Numbered from the stretch's first letter, positions 42,271 through 51,823 are shown. The stretch is DNA of 64,000 nt from an uncultured Pelagibacteraceae bacterium (GCA_902523185.1 CABYYJ010000001.1:62001-126000); one strand, 5' to 3'. Translations and numbers: made by a program. The notes: a model not told the origin generated them from the letters alone.

Positions 42271-43581
42271 ATGATGGATAAATATTTTGAATATAGAAAA
42301 CATAAAACAAATTTTAAAACAGAGGTAATCGCCGGAGTAACGACTTTTCTTACAATGGCTTACATAATGTTTTTAAATCCTTTTATCTTATCTGGTGAAT
42401 TTGCTGGAACAGAAAAAGGTTTTTTTGATTTTGGTGCAGTTTTCACTGCAACAATTTTAGCAACAGCAGTTGCTTGTTTTATAATGGCGTTCCATGGACG
42501 TACTTGGCCAATAGGGTTGGCGCCTGGTATGGGTATTAACGCTTTTGTTGCTTATGGAGTAGTAGCAGGAATGGGTTATACACCTCAAGCAGCGTTAGGT
42601 GCAGTTTTAGTTGCTGGAGTAATCTTCTTAGCAATTTCATTAACTCCTTTACGAGCTTGGTTAATTAACTCGATACCAAAAAGTTTAAAACTTGGAATAG
42701 GTGCAGGAATTGGACTATTTTTAGCAATCATCGGTCTTGAGATAATGGGAGTAGTGGGAGATCATCCTGTTACACTTGTAACTCTAGGTGATATTAAAAA
42801 TCCTCTTGTCCTTCTAGGATGTTTGGCTTTCGTCTTTATGATCGTGTTAGAAAAAATGAAAATAAAGGGAAATATCATAATAGGAATTTTACTATTCAGT
42901 ATAATTGCTTGGGCTACAGGTTTAGCGAAGTTTAATGGAGTGGTGGGATCTATTCCTCCAATGACATATCTGTTTGAGTTTGATCTCAAAGCTGCCCTCA
43001 CGGCAGGTATGGCTTCAATAGTCTTCACTTTATTGTTTATTGACTTTTTTGATACAGCAGGAACATTGACATCTGTTGCTAACGTAGCAGGTAAAGTAGA
43101 CAAAAAAGGTAAAGTACAAGATATAAACAAAGCTATGTTATCTGATAGTGTTGGAACAGTTGCAGGCGCTGTGATGGGTACAACAACAGTTACAAGTTAT
43201 GTTGAGTCAGGTGCAGGTGTGAAAGCAGGTGGAAGAACAGGTATGACTTCGTTGGTTATTGGAGTTCTGTTTTTAGCTTGTTTGTTCTTTTCACCTTTAG
43301 CTACTAGTCTTCCAAAAGAAATAGATGGAGCGGCATTACTATACGTTGCAATTTTGTTTGTTAGAAACATTACAGATATTGAGTGGAATGATATAGCAGA
43401 GTCTGGGCCAGCAGTAGTGGCTATGATAACTATGCCATTAACTTACAGCATTAGCAATGGTATCGCTCTTGCATTCATCTCTTATGCATTAATTCAAATC
43501 TTTACTGGTAAATTTGGAAAAACTTCGCCAGCGATTTGGGTTATTGCAGTATTCAGCGTATTAAGTTTCTACGTTGCTTAA
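42271..43581 (+). CDS. AzgA/PbuG-type purine (adenine/guanine/hypoxanthine) permease
   Basis: Membrane transporter of 436 residues in the AzgA branch of the NCS2 superfamily, with about 12 to 14 spans. Signatures: EVIAGVTTFLTMAYIMFLNP, GLAPGMGINAFVAYGVV, DFFDTAGTLTSVA and GTTTVTSYVESGAGVKAGGRTG. The ATG chosen is 9 bases after GGAGG; a second ATG follows directly. A phosphoribosyltransferase gene faces it across a shared terminator, consistent with purine salvage. Confidence 0.93.
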   Translation: MMDKYFEYRKHKTNFKTEVIAGVTTFLTMAYIMFLNPFILSGEFAGTEKGFFDFGAVFTATILATAVACFIMAFHGRTWPIGLAPGMGINAFVAYGVVAGMGYTPQAALGAVLVAGVIFLAISLTPLRAWLINSIPKSLKLGIGAGIGLFLAIIGLEIMGVVGDHPVTLVTLGDIKNPLVLLGCLAFVFMIVLEKMKIKGNIIIGILLFSIIAWATGLAKFNGVVGSIPPMTYLFEFDLKAALTAGMASIVFTLLFIDFFDTAGTLTSVANVAGKVDKKGKVQDINKAMLSDSVGTVAGAVMGTTTVTSYVESGAGVKAGGRTGMTSLVIGVLFLACLFFSPLATSLPKEIDGAALLYVAILFVRNITDIEWNDIAESGPAVVAMITMPLTYSISNGIALAFISYALIQIFTGKFGKTSPAIWVIAVFSVLSFYVA

Positions 43582-43587
43582 AAGTTT

Positions 43588-43609
43588 AGGGCCGGGTAAC
43601 TCTGGCCCT
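43588..43609. terminator. Bidirectional terminator after the purine permease
   Basis: AGGGCC pairs with GGCCCT (6 bp plus two weaker inner pairs) with short A/T flanks, between the ends of the permease (+) and phosphoribosyltransferase (-) genes. Confidence 0.72.
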
Positions 43610-44136
43610 TAATTCTTATGATGTTTCTCTATTAAGTCCTCAACCTTAATTTCTTCATAATGCTCAAACGGTTGGACAATCCAAGGATTGCTGTCTAATC
43701 TCTGTGCGCAATAATCAGGTTCAAAAGTAGAGTCTTTTTTCTTCCACAAGACAGCTGTTTTAATTTTTTTTATTTTCCCTTTCAAAGGTGGATATTTTTT
43801 CAACCAATCGATACTTTTGTTTAATGTAATTCCAGTATCTGACAAATCATCACATAATAGAATATTTCCACTCATTTCTTGAACGGTTGAACTCATTTCT
43901 CTTGAAAAAACTAAATCTCCTTGTTGATCTTCGACGCCCTCACCAGAATAGGACTCTACCGCTAAATAAGCGCATTTAAGTTTAAACACACGACTTAATA
44001 CATCAATGATCGGAGCACCCCCCCTCATAATTCCAATGAGTAAATTAGGCTTAAAACCACTTTTATGAATTTGTATGGCTAGTTTCTCTACGATTTGATT
44101 GTACTCTTTCCAATCAATGATAAGTTTATCTGCCAT
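43609..44136 (-). CDS. Phosphoribosyltransferase (purine salvage type)
   Basis: Type I PRTase of 175 residues. The PRPP loop ILLCDDLSDTGITL (Asp-Asp with flanking Gly/Thr), the GIMRGGAPIIDVL N-terminal loop and AYLAVESYSGEG are clear. The short length and the RGG loop resemble xanthine/guanine PRTases. Placed tail to tail with the purine permease, it probably traps imported bases as nucleotides. Base specificity is not certain. Confidence 0.88.
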   Translation of the reverse strand: MADKLIIDWKEYNQIVEKLAIQIHKSGFKPNLLIGIMRGGAPIIDVLSRVFKLKCAYLAVESYSGEGVEDQQGDLVFSREMSSTVQEMSGNILLCDDLSDTGITLNKSIDWLKKYPPLKGKIKKIKTAVLWKKKDSTFEPDYCAQRLDSNPWIVQPFEHYEEIKVEDLIEKHHKN

Positions 44137-44169
44137 GAAGAAAGCTAATTTATTTTAAAGGAGTTGTAA

Positions 44170-44457
44170 ATGAAAGGATATGTAGTGTGTGTTTATAAAA
44201 ATATAAATAATGAAGAAAAGTTAAAGGAATATGCAATCAAAGCTAGAGCAGCAGTTGAAAAATATAAAGGTAAATTTTTAATAAGAGGTGGTAGATCAAC
44301 ATCTAATGAAGGGGATAAATCTCCAAGAACAGTAATAATTGAGTTCCCATCCTATGATGAGGCGAATAATTTTTATAACTCAAAAGAATATCAAATTGCG
44401 CATTCGATTCTTAAGGGTTTTGCAGAACGTCAACACCAAACAGTTGAAGGGATTTAA
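44170..44457 (+). CDS. DUF1330 family protein
   Basis: A 95-residue ferredoxin-fold (dabb-like) protein: GYVVCVYKNINNEEKLKEYA, KYKGKFLIRGG, TVIIEFPSYDEANNFYNSKEYQ are the family landmarks. DUF1330 members have no proven function; some relatives are small-molecule-binding or monooxygenase-like. AAAGGAG 7 bases before ATG suggests good expression. It ends inside alkA tail to tail by 4 bases. Confidence 0.9.
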   Translation: MKGYVVCVYKNINNEEKLKEYAIKARAAVEKYKGKFLIRGGRSTSNEGDKSPRTVIIEFPSYDEANNFYNSKEYQIAHSILKGFAERQHQTVEGI

Positions 44458-45077
44458 TACTGAATTGGTTCATCATCAATACTACGCCAAAGGTACCATG
44501 TGGCAACTGAACAATAGGGAGTAAATTTTTTATAAAGTTTATTCAAAAAACTTTTTGGAGGATAATATTTCTTTTTATAGTTATTAGAAATTGCTCTAAG
44601 TAGACCGATATCCTGTAACGGCCATATATTTGATCGATTATAAGTAAATAATAATATCATTTCAGCACTCCACCTTCCGATCTGTCTAAGATTTGACAAA
44701 TAAATTATAGCATCCTCATCACTCATTTTATTAATCAATTTTGGATCAAATTCTTTTTTAACAAATTTAATTGACAGTTCTTTTATGCCCAAAGCTTTTT
44801 GTCTACTCAAACCACAAGATTTCAGTTGAGATAATGACAACTTAGATACATTAACAGGATTAATTTTTTTAGATTTCATCTGAAACTTTTTAAATACTGA
44901 ATTTGCTGCCGAAACACTTATTTGTTGACCAACTATACTTTTGCAAAGAGAATAAAAGATATCTTTTCTAGTTGTTAAGAACTTGTCATTATATTTGAGT
45001 ATGAGATTTTTTAGAACCTTATCTTTTCTTGATAAAATTTTAATAGCTTTTAACCAATAACTTGGACAATTTCTCAC
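44454..45077 (-). CDS. DNA-3-methyladenine glycosylase II-like (AlkA, HhH-GPD)
   Basis: Base-excision glycosylase of 207 residues, lacking the N-terminal AlkA domain. FYSLCKSIVGQQISVSAANSVF starts the fold; GLSRQKALGI and LRQIGRWSAEMILLF form the helix-hairpin-helix; the catalytic Asp lies in WPLQDIGLLRA (canonical FP.DD.GL). It overlaps the EamA gene by 4 bases. Substrate is inferred to be alkylated purines. Confidence 0.87.
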   Translation of the reverse strand: MRNCPSYWLKAIKILSRKDKVLKNLILKYNDKFLTTRKDIFYSLCKSIVGQQISVSAANSVFKKFQMKSKKINPVNVSKLSLSQLKSCGLSRQKALGIKELSIKFVKKEFDPKLINKMSDEDAIIYLSNLRQIGRWSAEMILLFTYNRSNIWPLQDIGLLRAISNNYKKKYYPPKSFLNKLYKKFTPYCSVATWYLWRSIDDEPIQY

Positions 45078-45952
45078 GGTCTAGAACTTACCACTTTTTT
45101 TTTTAGTTCAGACTCTCTCATAAAAATGATTACAGAACTGACTATTATTAATCCAGCTCCAACTAGTGTTAAAAGTTTTGGTATTTCACTCCATATAAAA
45201 TAACCTAACAAAATTGCAAAAACTAGATTTAAATATTTAGTTGGAGTTACTAGTGAAGCTTCAGCAAACCTTAATGAAACAGTTAAAAGTATATTAGCCA
45301 CTGAACCGACAAGTCCTGTAAAAATTAAAAGAAAAAATTCAAACGTATTTGGCATTACCCATCCGAATGGCAAGGTGAATAATCCTACAATCATACTTAA
45401 AAGTGAGAAATAAAGTGCTATTCTATAATTAGGTTCTGTTGAAGAGAGACTTCTTATGCTTAAAGCAACACAAGCAAAAAAAATGCAAAAAATGATTGGA
45501 AAAATGTAATATATATTCAATTCTTCATAAGCAGGTTTTACAATTAGCAACATTCCAAAAAACCCAATTAACACTGCAAGCCATCTTTTAATTCCAACTT
45601 TTTCTGATAAAAAAAATATTGATCCTAACGTAACGAAAATAGGGCCACCAAAAGTTAAGCTTACTACATCAGCTAAAGGTATTTCTCTAAGTGCTATAAA
45701 TAAAGCAATTATTGCTAACGTGCCTGTAATTGCTCTAAACGCATGCAACTTGGGTCTACTTGTTTTATAAAAAGTTTTAAATTCACTTCGAGGAACAAGC
45801 ATCAAAATCGGTATTAAGCCAAAAAAGAACCTTGAAAACAAAACTTGACCGACAGGAAACATATCTAACCATTTTACACTGGCATCCATCATCGCAAAAC
45901 ATGCGACTGATGCAATACCGTACAATACGCCTAATTGATTTCGTGTTAACAA
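45074..45952 (-). CDS. EamA/DMT-family transporter
   Basis: Ten-span drug/metabolite transporter of 292 residues made of two EamA repeats. VACFAMMDASVKWLDMFPVGQVLFSRFF starts the first repeat; IFFLSEKVGIKRWLAVLIGFFGMLLIVKP ends it; the second repeat ends LFAILLGYFIWSEIPKLLTLVGAGLIIVS. RhaT/RarD-like relatives export amino acids or metabolites. Divergent from msrA with a 32-base gap. Confidence 0.88.
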   Translation of the reverse strand: MLTRNQLGVLYGIASVACFAMMDASVKWLDMFPVGQVLFSRFFFGLIPILMLVPRSEFKTFYKTSRPKLHAFRAITGTLAIIALFIALREIPLADVVSLTFGGPIFVTLGSIFFLSEKVGIKRWLAVLIGFFGMLLIVKPAYEELNIYYIFPIIFCIFFACVALSIRSLSSTEPNYRIALYFSLLSMIVGLFTLPFGWVMPNTFEFFLLIFTGLVGSVANILLTVSLRFAEASLVTPTKYLNLVFAILLGYFIWSEIPKLLTLVGAGLIIVSSVIIFMRESELKKKVVSSRP

Positions 45953-45972
45953 TTTAATATCCTCAATATCTG

Positions 45973-45978
45973 TATAAT
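45973..45978 (+). promoter_or_regulatory. -10 element TATAAT, six bases before msrA ATG
   Basis: TATAAT-TAACTT-ATG: the spacing is the same as at phoR and predicts a leaderless msrA transcript. Confidence 0.5.
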
Positions 45979-45984
45979 TAACTT

Positions 45985-46431
45985 ATGAAGAAATGTACAC
46001 TCGGACTAGGGTGCTTCTGGGGCCCTGAGGAAAACTTTAAAAACAAACCTGGCATAATAGACACTGAGGTAGGCTATGCTGGTGGGCATAATCCTATCGT
46101 ATCATACGAAGAAGTTTGCAAGGGAAATACTGGTCATGCTGAGGTTGTAAGATTAACTTTTGACGAGAAAATAATTTCCTTCAAAAAAATCTTAGATTTG
46201 TTTTTCAAGATGCACGATCCTACTCAAAAAGATATGCAATTTCCCGATATTGGAACTCAATATCGAAGTGAAATCTTTTATGAAGATGAAGATCAAAAAA
46301 AAGAAGCTGAAGAAGTTCTAGAAATTTTCAATAAAGAGCTTAATGGAAAAATTCAAACAAATATTTCTCAAATTAAAAATTATTGTAAAGCAGAAGAATA
46401 TCATCAAAGATATTTTGAAAAGAATAGATAA
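45985..46431 (+). CDS. msrA: Peptide-methionine (S)-S-oxide reductase
   Basis: Repairs oxidised methionine in proteins. The catalytic GCFWG lies at residues 9-13 with Cys10, followed by VGYAGG, the TGHAEVV segment and the FFKMHDPTQKD segment; FPDIGTQYRS is the substrate pocket. At 148 residues it is the compact form, with a second Cys in YCKAEEYHQRYF to resolve the disulphide. Overlaps sseA by one base. Confidence 0.95.
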   Translation: MKKCTLGLGCFWGPEENFKNKPGIIDTEVGYAGGHNPIVSYEEVCKGNTGHAEVVRLTFDEKIISFKKILDLFFKMHDPTQKDMQFPDIGTQYRSEIFYEDEDQKKEAEEVLEIFNKELNGKIQTNISQIKNYCKAEEYHQRYFEKNR

Positions 46432-47249
46432 TGAAACAACTTGTTAATACAGAATGGTTGGAAAAAAATATTGATAAAGTAAAAATACTAGACGCTACCT
46501 GGTGTTTGCCTAATTCAAATAGAAATGCTGAAGAAGAATTTAAGTTGAATCATATAAAAAATTCAATTTTTTTTGATATTGACAAAAATTCAGATCAAAA
46601 TACTTCTTTACCACATATGCTGCCGTCAAGACAAAAATGGGAAGACATTGTTTCCAATCTAGGTTTAAAAAACTCTGATCATATAGTTGTTTATGACAAT
46701 TCTGATGTCTACAGCTCTTGCAGAGTTTGGTACACTTTTATTTACTTTGGTCATGATGTTAATCTTATTTCAGTGTTAGATGGAGATTTTAAAAAGTGGT
46801 TAAAGGAAAAAAGACCAACTTCTAAAGAATCTACAAAAATTTCTAGGACAAACTATAAAGCTAGAGAGCATACATCTATTGTTATAAATAAAAAACAAGT
46901 CGAAGATAATATATCAAGTAAAAAATTTGAGCTCATAGACGCTAGGAGCAAACAAAGATTTTTAGGTCTACAACCTGAACCAAGACAAGGGTTGAGAAGT
47001 GGTCATGTTGAGGGTTCTAAAAATTTACCTTTTCAATTACTTTTAAACGAAGATCGAACTTTTAAAAAAAGAGATGAATTGATCAATATTTTTAACCAAA
47101 ATCAAATAGACAATAACAAAGACATAGCTTTTACATGTGGATCTGGTGTTACTGCATGTATTTTAGGACTAGCTAATTCTATCATAAGTGGTAAAAAGCC
47201 AATTATCTATGACGGCTCATGGTCAGAGTACGGACTAGAAAAAAAATGA
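46431..47249 (+). CDS. sseA: Sulfurtransferase (3-mercaptopyruvate type)
   Basis: Two rhodanese domains in 272 residues. The first is inactive and structural (KILDATWCLPNSNRNAEEEF; DNSDVYSSCRVWY); the second has the catalytic loop CGSGVTAC, the SseA pattern that favours 3-mercaptopyruvate over thiosulphate. FQLLLNEDRTFK and LIDARSKQRFLG are normal. It transfers sulphur, perhaps to cyanide or tRNA-thiolation partners. Overlaps the efflux adaptor start. Confidence 0.93.
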   Translation: MKQLVNTEWLEKNIDKVKILDATWCLPNSNRNAEEEFKLNHIKNSIFFDIDKNSDQNTSLPHMLPSRQKWEDIVSNLGLKNSDHIVVYDNSDVYSSCRVWYTFIYFGHDVNLISVLDGDFKKWLKEKRPTSKESTKISRTNYKAREHTSIVINKKQVEDNISSKKFELIDARSKQRFLGLQPEPRQGLRSGHVEGSKNLPFQLLLNEDRTFKKRDELINIFNQNQIDNNKDIAFTCGSGVTACILGLANSIISGKKPIIYDGSWSEYGLEKK

Positions 47250-48118
47250 AAACATTTTCTAAATTAAAAATTTTTTTAATCATCTTTTTTATTGGTATTT
47301 TCGCGATTATAGCTGCAAGACATTTTATTGGCTTGCACTTCAAAAAAAAGTTTAGTGTAAGGCCTGCTCCAGGAGTAATCGTTGAACAAGTTGAAACATC
47401 TTTGTTTTATAAAAGCATTGAAACATTTGGAACTGCTATTGCTCAAAATTCAAAGACTTATAGAATTAAAGAGAGTGAAGTATCTGGAAAATTAAATATT
47501 GAAAATAGATTTGTAAAAAAAGGTGATGTAATTTTAAGGCTTAAAAGCGGTGAAGAAATAATTGCTGACTATGAAGGGAAATTAGGTAAACGGGAAATCG
47601 CTCAAGGTGTTTTGGGCTCGGAAAGTTTAATAGTGACTTTGGATGATTTAAAAAAGATAGTAATAGATATCAAAGTTCCAGAAAATTATGTGAGTATACT
47701 TAAAAAAGGATTAAGGGTAGATGTCACGAGTTCGGCATTTAATAAAATTTTTCAAGGAAAAATTGAGACAGTGAGTTCAAGAATAGATCCTTCTACAAGA
47801 TCAATTTTATCTAGAGTTTTAGTAGATAATTCAAGTTTTGAGATCATTCCAGGGCAATTAATGACTGTAAAAGTTATATATGATGAAATAAATCAAATCG
47901 GTGTCCCTGAAAGTGCCGTAACAATCCAAGGAAATACCGCTTTTGTTTATACAGTTAAAGATGATACTGCTGAAAAAAAAGATATTAAAATAGGTAAAAG
48001 AAATTTCGGTAAAGTTTCTGTTGTATCTGGAATAAATGAAGGTGACTTGGTTATTACAGAAGGTGTCTCAAAAGTAAGAAATAATGCTAAAATAAAAATT
48101 ATTAATCCTAGAAATTAA
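47246..48118 (+). CDS. RND efflux periplasmic adaptor protein
   Basis: Membrane-fusion protein linking the RND pump to an outer-membrane channel. The first ATG in frame with the body (MKTFSK) overlaps the sseA stop as ATGA; the longer upstream frame is discarded. An N-terminal span (IFLIIFFIGIFAIIAAR) anchors it. The lipoyl/barrel-sandwich halves (SGKLNIENRFVKKGDVILRL... GKLGKREIAQG) join with almost no coiled-coil hairpin, then beta-barrel and membrane-proximal domains (GIPESAVTIQ-like GVPESAVTIQGNTAFVYTV). The lack of a hairpin limits TolC contact. Confidence 0.88.
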   Translation: MKTFSKLKIFLIIFFIGIFAIIAARHFIGLHFKKKFSVRPAPGVIVEQVETSLFYKSIETFGTAIAQNSKTYRIKESEVSGKLNIENRFVKKGDVILRLKSGEEIIADYEGKLGKREIAQGVLGSESLIVTLDDLKKIVIDIKVPENYVSILKKGLRVDVTSSAFNKIFQGKIETVSSRIDPSTRSILSRVLVDNSSFEIIPGQLMTVKVIYDEINQIGVPESAVTIQGNTAFVYTVKDDTAEKKDIKIGKRNFGKVSVVSGINEGDLVITEGVSKVRNNAKIKIINPRN

Positions 48119-51100
48119 ATGTTTTTAACAGACTTATCTATAAAAAGACCTGTCGTAGCATCAGTAATGAGTTTGGTACTAGTGATTTTTGGTCTTGTTA
48201 CTTTTCAAGAAATTCCCACTGACGAGCTTCCAGACGTCCAGCCTCCTGTTGTAACTATTCAAACTGATTATAGGGGAGCCTCCGCAGAGATAGTTGACAC
48301 ACAAATAACTCAAAAAATTGAGGATTTTGTTGGAGGAACACCAGGTTTGGAAACGATTGACTCTTTTAGTGAAGATGAAAGCTCAAGAATTACACTCACG
48401 TTCGAAACTAGTCTAGATTTAGATGATGTTGCTAACGATGTTAGAAGTTCAGTATCAAGAGTTTTAGATAATTTACCGGATGGAGCAGAACAGCCTGAAA
48501 TTTTCAAGCAAAGTGCAGGGATGAGGACTACTATGTGGTTGTCTTTTAATTCTGAAACAATGACTGATTTAGAGTTGACTGATTATGCTGATAGATATTT
48601 AACTGACACTTTTTCGACTGTTGATGGTGTGGGAAGAGTTCGTCTTGGTGGTCAAAGAGAACTTTCGCTCAGAGTTTGGCTAGATCCAATCGCTTTAGCT
48701 GCGAGAGATCTAACCACTCAAGAAGTAGAAGCGGTGCTAAGAAGTGAAAATACAGAATTCCCAGCTGGGCGAATTGAGTCAAAGGATATTGATCTCACTA
48801 TAAAACTCGATAAAGCTTATAAAGAAGTTGAAAATTATAAAAATCTACCTCTAAAAAGAGCTAAGGACGGTTCAATTATAACCTTATCAGATGTTTCGAA
48901 AATCGAATTAGGAGCTGAGTCAACAAGAACTCTTTTTAAAGGCAATGGAAAGCAAGTTGTTGGAATAGGAATATATCAACAATCTGATGCAAACACCATC
49001 GCAGTAGCTAATGGGATCAAAAAAAAGATAAAAGAATTAAAGCCAAGCTTACCACCAGGTACTACCTTAGAAGTTTCATTTGATAGAAGTAATTATATAA
49101 AATCTGCTATTAAAGAAGTTTATAAGACACTGATCATTGCATTAATATTGGTGACTGTTATTATTTATCTATTTCTAGGCAACCTAAGAGCTTTGGTTGT
49201 ACCTTTAATAGCGTTACCAGTTTCATTAATCTCAACTTTTTTATCAATTTATATTTTTGATTTTTCAATAAACCTTTTTACTTTGATGGCCTTAGTTTTA
49301 GCTATCGGTATTGTAGTTGACGATGCCATTGTGATGCTTGAAAATATAGTGAGAAGAATAGAGTTAGGAGATACACCTTTAGTTGCAGCCTATAAAGGAG
49401 CTAAACAAGTATCATTTGCAATAATTGCTACAACTGTTGTGCTAGTAGCAGTATTTGTTCCTCTTATTTTTATAAAAGGAATCACAGGAGTGCTTTTTAC
49501 TCAAACAGCAATCACTCTTGCATCGGCTGTAATTATTTCTAGTTTTGTTGCACTATCATTAAGTCCAATGTTGGCTAGTAAATTTTTGCAAAAAAATATG
49601 CGAAAGTCAAAAATTGTTTTAAAATTTGAAAAGTTTTTAAAAGATCTCACATACCTTTATAAAGTTTCACTATTAAATTGGATAAAGAAAAGAAAAACAA
49701 TAACTATTTTTTTATTGGGAACACTTGCATTAACAATATTCTTTTTTGATTTTGCTAAGAAAGAATTAATTGCACCTGAAGATAGGGGGGCATTTTTTGT
49801 AATTGTAAAAGCTCCACAAGGATCTGGTTTTAATTTTACCAAAGATAGAGCAGAAAAGATTGAGGAATTGTTACTTCCAAGTGTAGGTAAAGGTGAATAT
49901 AGAAAATTAATTATGCGAGTTCCAGGTTTTGGTAGGTCAGCTAAACAAGTAAATAGTGGTTTTATAATTGTTCTTTTAGAGCCTTGGGCTAAAAGAGATC
50001 GTCATGGAGTTGAGATAATGAGAGAGTCTTTTGGAAAAATTACAAAAGTGCCAGGTGTTTTGGCTTTTCCAATAATGCCTCAGGGGATAAGGACTGGAGG
50101 AATAGAAAGTCCAATCCAATTTGTTATTTTAGGAAATACATATGAACAATTGATTGAGTGGAAAGAAATAATTAAAAAAGAGGCAAGAAAAAATCCTGGT
50201 CTTACTTCTATTCAAGATGACTTTGATCTAAACAAACCTCAATTGAATGTTAAGATAGATCAAAAAAAAGCTGCTGATCTCGGAGTCTCGACAGAAGATA
50301 TTGGAAAAACTATAGAAACAATTTTTGGTTCTAAAAGAGTTACAAACTTTACGAGAGATGGAAAAGAATATTCTATAATTTTGCAAGGTGATATCAAAGA
50401 TAGACAAGAACCAGATAGTATAAGTAAAGTTTTCGTAAGGTCTAAAAATAATGGAAAGCTTGTATCTGTGTCAAATTTAGTTACTTACGATGAAGAGGGA
50501 CAATCTCCGTTCTTAGCTAGGTACAATAGACAAAAAGCAGTCACTATCTCGGCAAGACTTGTGGGAGACTATTCACTTGATGAGGCTCTGAAGTTTTTAG
50601 TAAGTGTTGTAGAACAAAATACTCCTCAAGCAAAAATTGCTTATAAAGGTGAAAGTGAAGAGTATAAAAAAACTAACACTGAACTTTATGTAATATTTGC
50701 TTTAGCATTAATTACTGCTTACCTAGCCATGAGTGCTCAATTTGAAAGCTGGAGGCATCCACTAACAATTATGTTAACTGTGCCTATGGCTATTCTTGGT
50801 GGATTAATTGGTTTACTAGTAGTTGGGTCTTCATTAAATGTTTATAGTCAGATAGCCTTAATAATTTTGATCGGTCTCTCAGCTAAAAACGGTATCCTAA
50901 TTGTAGAATTTGCAAATCAGTTAAGAAAGGAAGGAAAAAATTTAGAAGTCGCAGTTTTTGAAGCGGCGGCGATAAGATTAAGACCCATTCTTATGACAAG
51001 TATCTCAACAATAATTGGTGTTTTACCACTTATTCTTGGGACTGGACCTGGTGCCGCAAGTCGATTAACAGTTGGAATAACAATATTTGGTGGAATGTTA

Positions 51101-51214
51101 TTCTCAACATTTTTTACTCTCTACGTAATACCTACTGTTTATACAATTGTTGGAAGAGGAACTAAGAGGATGGATGCTGTTGAGATTGAATTACAAAGGC
51201 AGCTTAAAAAATAA
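48119..51214 (+). CDS. RND-family efflux transporter (AcrB/MdtB-like inner membrane pump)
   Basis: Proton-driven pump of 1031 residues with 12 spans and two large periplasmic loops. IKRPVVASVMSLVLVIFG begins TM1; TM4 has IGIVVDDAIVMLENIVRR with the proton-relay Asp pair, TM10 has GLSAKNGILIVEFANQ. The first ATG follows the adaptor stop directly. No TolC gene is near, so it must borrow one. Substrates unknown. Confidence 0.95.
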   Translation: MFLTDLSIKRPVVASVMSLVLVIFGLVTFQEIPTDELPDVQPPVVTIQTDYRGASAEIVDTQITQKIEDFVGGTPGLETIDSFSEDESSRITLTFETSLDLDDVANDVRSSVSRVLDNLPDGAEQPEIFKQSAGMRTTMWLSFNSETMTDLELTDYADRYLTDTFSTVDGVGRVRLGGQRELSLRVWLDPIALAARDLTTQEVEAVLRSENTEFPAGRIESKDIDLTIKLDKAYKEVENYKNLPLKRAKDGSIITLSDVSKIELGAESTRTLFKGNGKQVVGIGIYQQSDANTIAVANGIKKKIKELKPSLPPGTTLEVSFDRSNYIKSAIKEVYKTLIIALILVTVIIYLFLGNLRALVVPLIALPVSLISTFLSIYIFDFSINLFTLMALVLAIGIVVDDAIVMLENIVRRIELGDTPLVAAYKGAKQVSFAIIATTVVLVAVFVPLIFIKGITGVLFTQTAITLASAVIISSFVALSLSPMLASKFLQKNMRKSKIVLKFEKFLKDLTYLYKVSLLNWIKKRKTITIFLLGTLALTIFFFDFAKKELIAPEDRGAFFVIVKAPQGSGFNFTKDRAEKIEELLLPSVGKGEYRKLIMRVPGFGRSAKQVNSGFIIVLLEPWAKRDRHGVEIMRESFGKITKVPGVLAFPIMPQGIRTGGIESPIQFVILGNTYEQLIEWKEIIKKEARKNPGLTSIQDDFDLNKPQLNVKIDQKKAADLGVSTEDIGKTIETIFGSKRVTNFTRDGKEYSIILQGDIKDRQEPDSISKVFVRSKNNGKLVSVSNLVTYDEEGQSPFLARYNRQKAVTISARLVGDYSLDEALKFLVSVVEQNTPQAKIAYKGESEEYKKTNTELYVIFALALITAYLAMSAQFESWRHPLTIMLTVPMAILGGLIGLLVVGSSLNVYSQIALIILIGLSAKNGILIVEFANQLRKEGKNLEVAVFEAAAIRLRPILMTSISTIIGVLPLILGTGPGAASRLTVGITIFGGMLFSTFFTLYVIPTVYTIVGRGTKRMDAVEIELQRQLKK

Positions 51215-51803
51215 TATATTTATTTTTATCTAGATTTTTTTTACATAGCTTTAATTGTTTTCTATATTTAATTGCCATATCCTTAACCGACTTAGCGTAT
51301 ATTATAGCTTTTTTATCTTTTGAGTAATTTTTATAATCTCCCCAGCCCTTGTAATATGCTAAATACTGTCGATAAGGATCTTTTTTTGAAATTTTTAATA
51401 TTTTATTTGTTTTATGAATATACCACCCGATAAAATCTACTGAGTCTTTGAATCTTGCCCTTGTAGCTAGAGGATTGTTTGTTTCGCTTTTATATTGCTC
51501 CCAGGTTCCCTTCACTGCTTGAGAATATCCAAATGATGATGAAGGTCTTTTAAATGGAATTACTTTAAATAATTTTGTTCTTGGAGGTTTTGCAAGCCAG
51601 TTAAAGTCACTCTCTTTTTTAACAAATGCTAGTTGTAAATGAATAGGTGCTCCCCATTTTTCATAAGAAGCCTTGGAGTGTTTGTACCACAGATATCTCT
51701 CTTCAAAGATAGCACAACTATTTTGAGTATTTTCCGGAATTGACGAACAGGCACCTAAAATTAAAAAAATTAACACAAATATTATTTTTTTAAAAGGAAT
51801 CAC
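51204..51803 (-). CDS. Lipoprotein with SLT-like (lytic transglycosylase) domain
   Basis: Signal MIPFKKIIFVLIFLILGAC with lipobox LGAC precedes a 180-residue domain. HLQLAFVKKESDFNW supplies the likely catalytic Glu (ES pair), SSSFGYSQAVKGTWEQYK is the SLT GYMQ.. region and FIGWYIHKTNK follows. This family, found in marine alphaproteobacteria, is thought to trim peptidoglycan. Overlaps the RND gene tail to tail by 11 bases. Confidence 0.84.
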   Translation of the reverse strand: MIPFKKIIFVLIFLILGACSSIPENTQNSCAIFEERYLWYKHSKASYEKWGAPIHLQLAFVKKESDFNWLAKPPRTKLFKVIPFKRPSSSFGYSQAVKGTWEQYKSETNNPLATRARFKDSVDFIGWYIHKTNKILKISKKDPYRQYLAYYKGWGDYKNYSKDKKAIIYAKSVKDMAIKYRKQLKLCKKNLDKNKYIIF

Positions 51804-51823
51804 TTATTAATTTATACTAAAAA

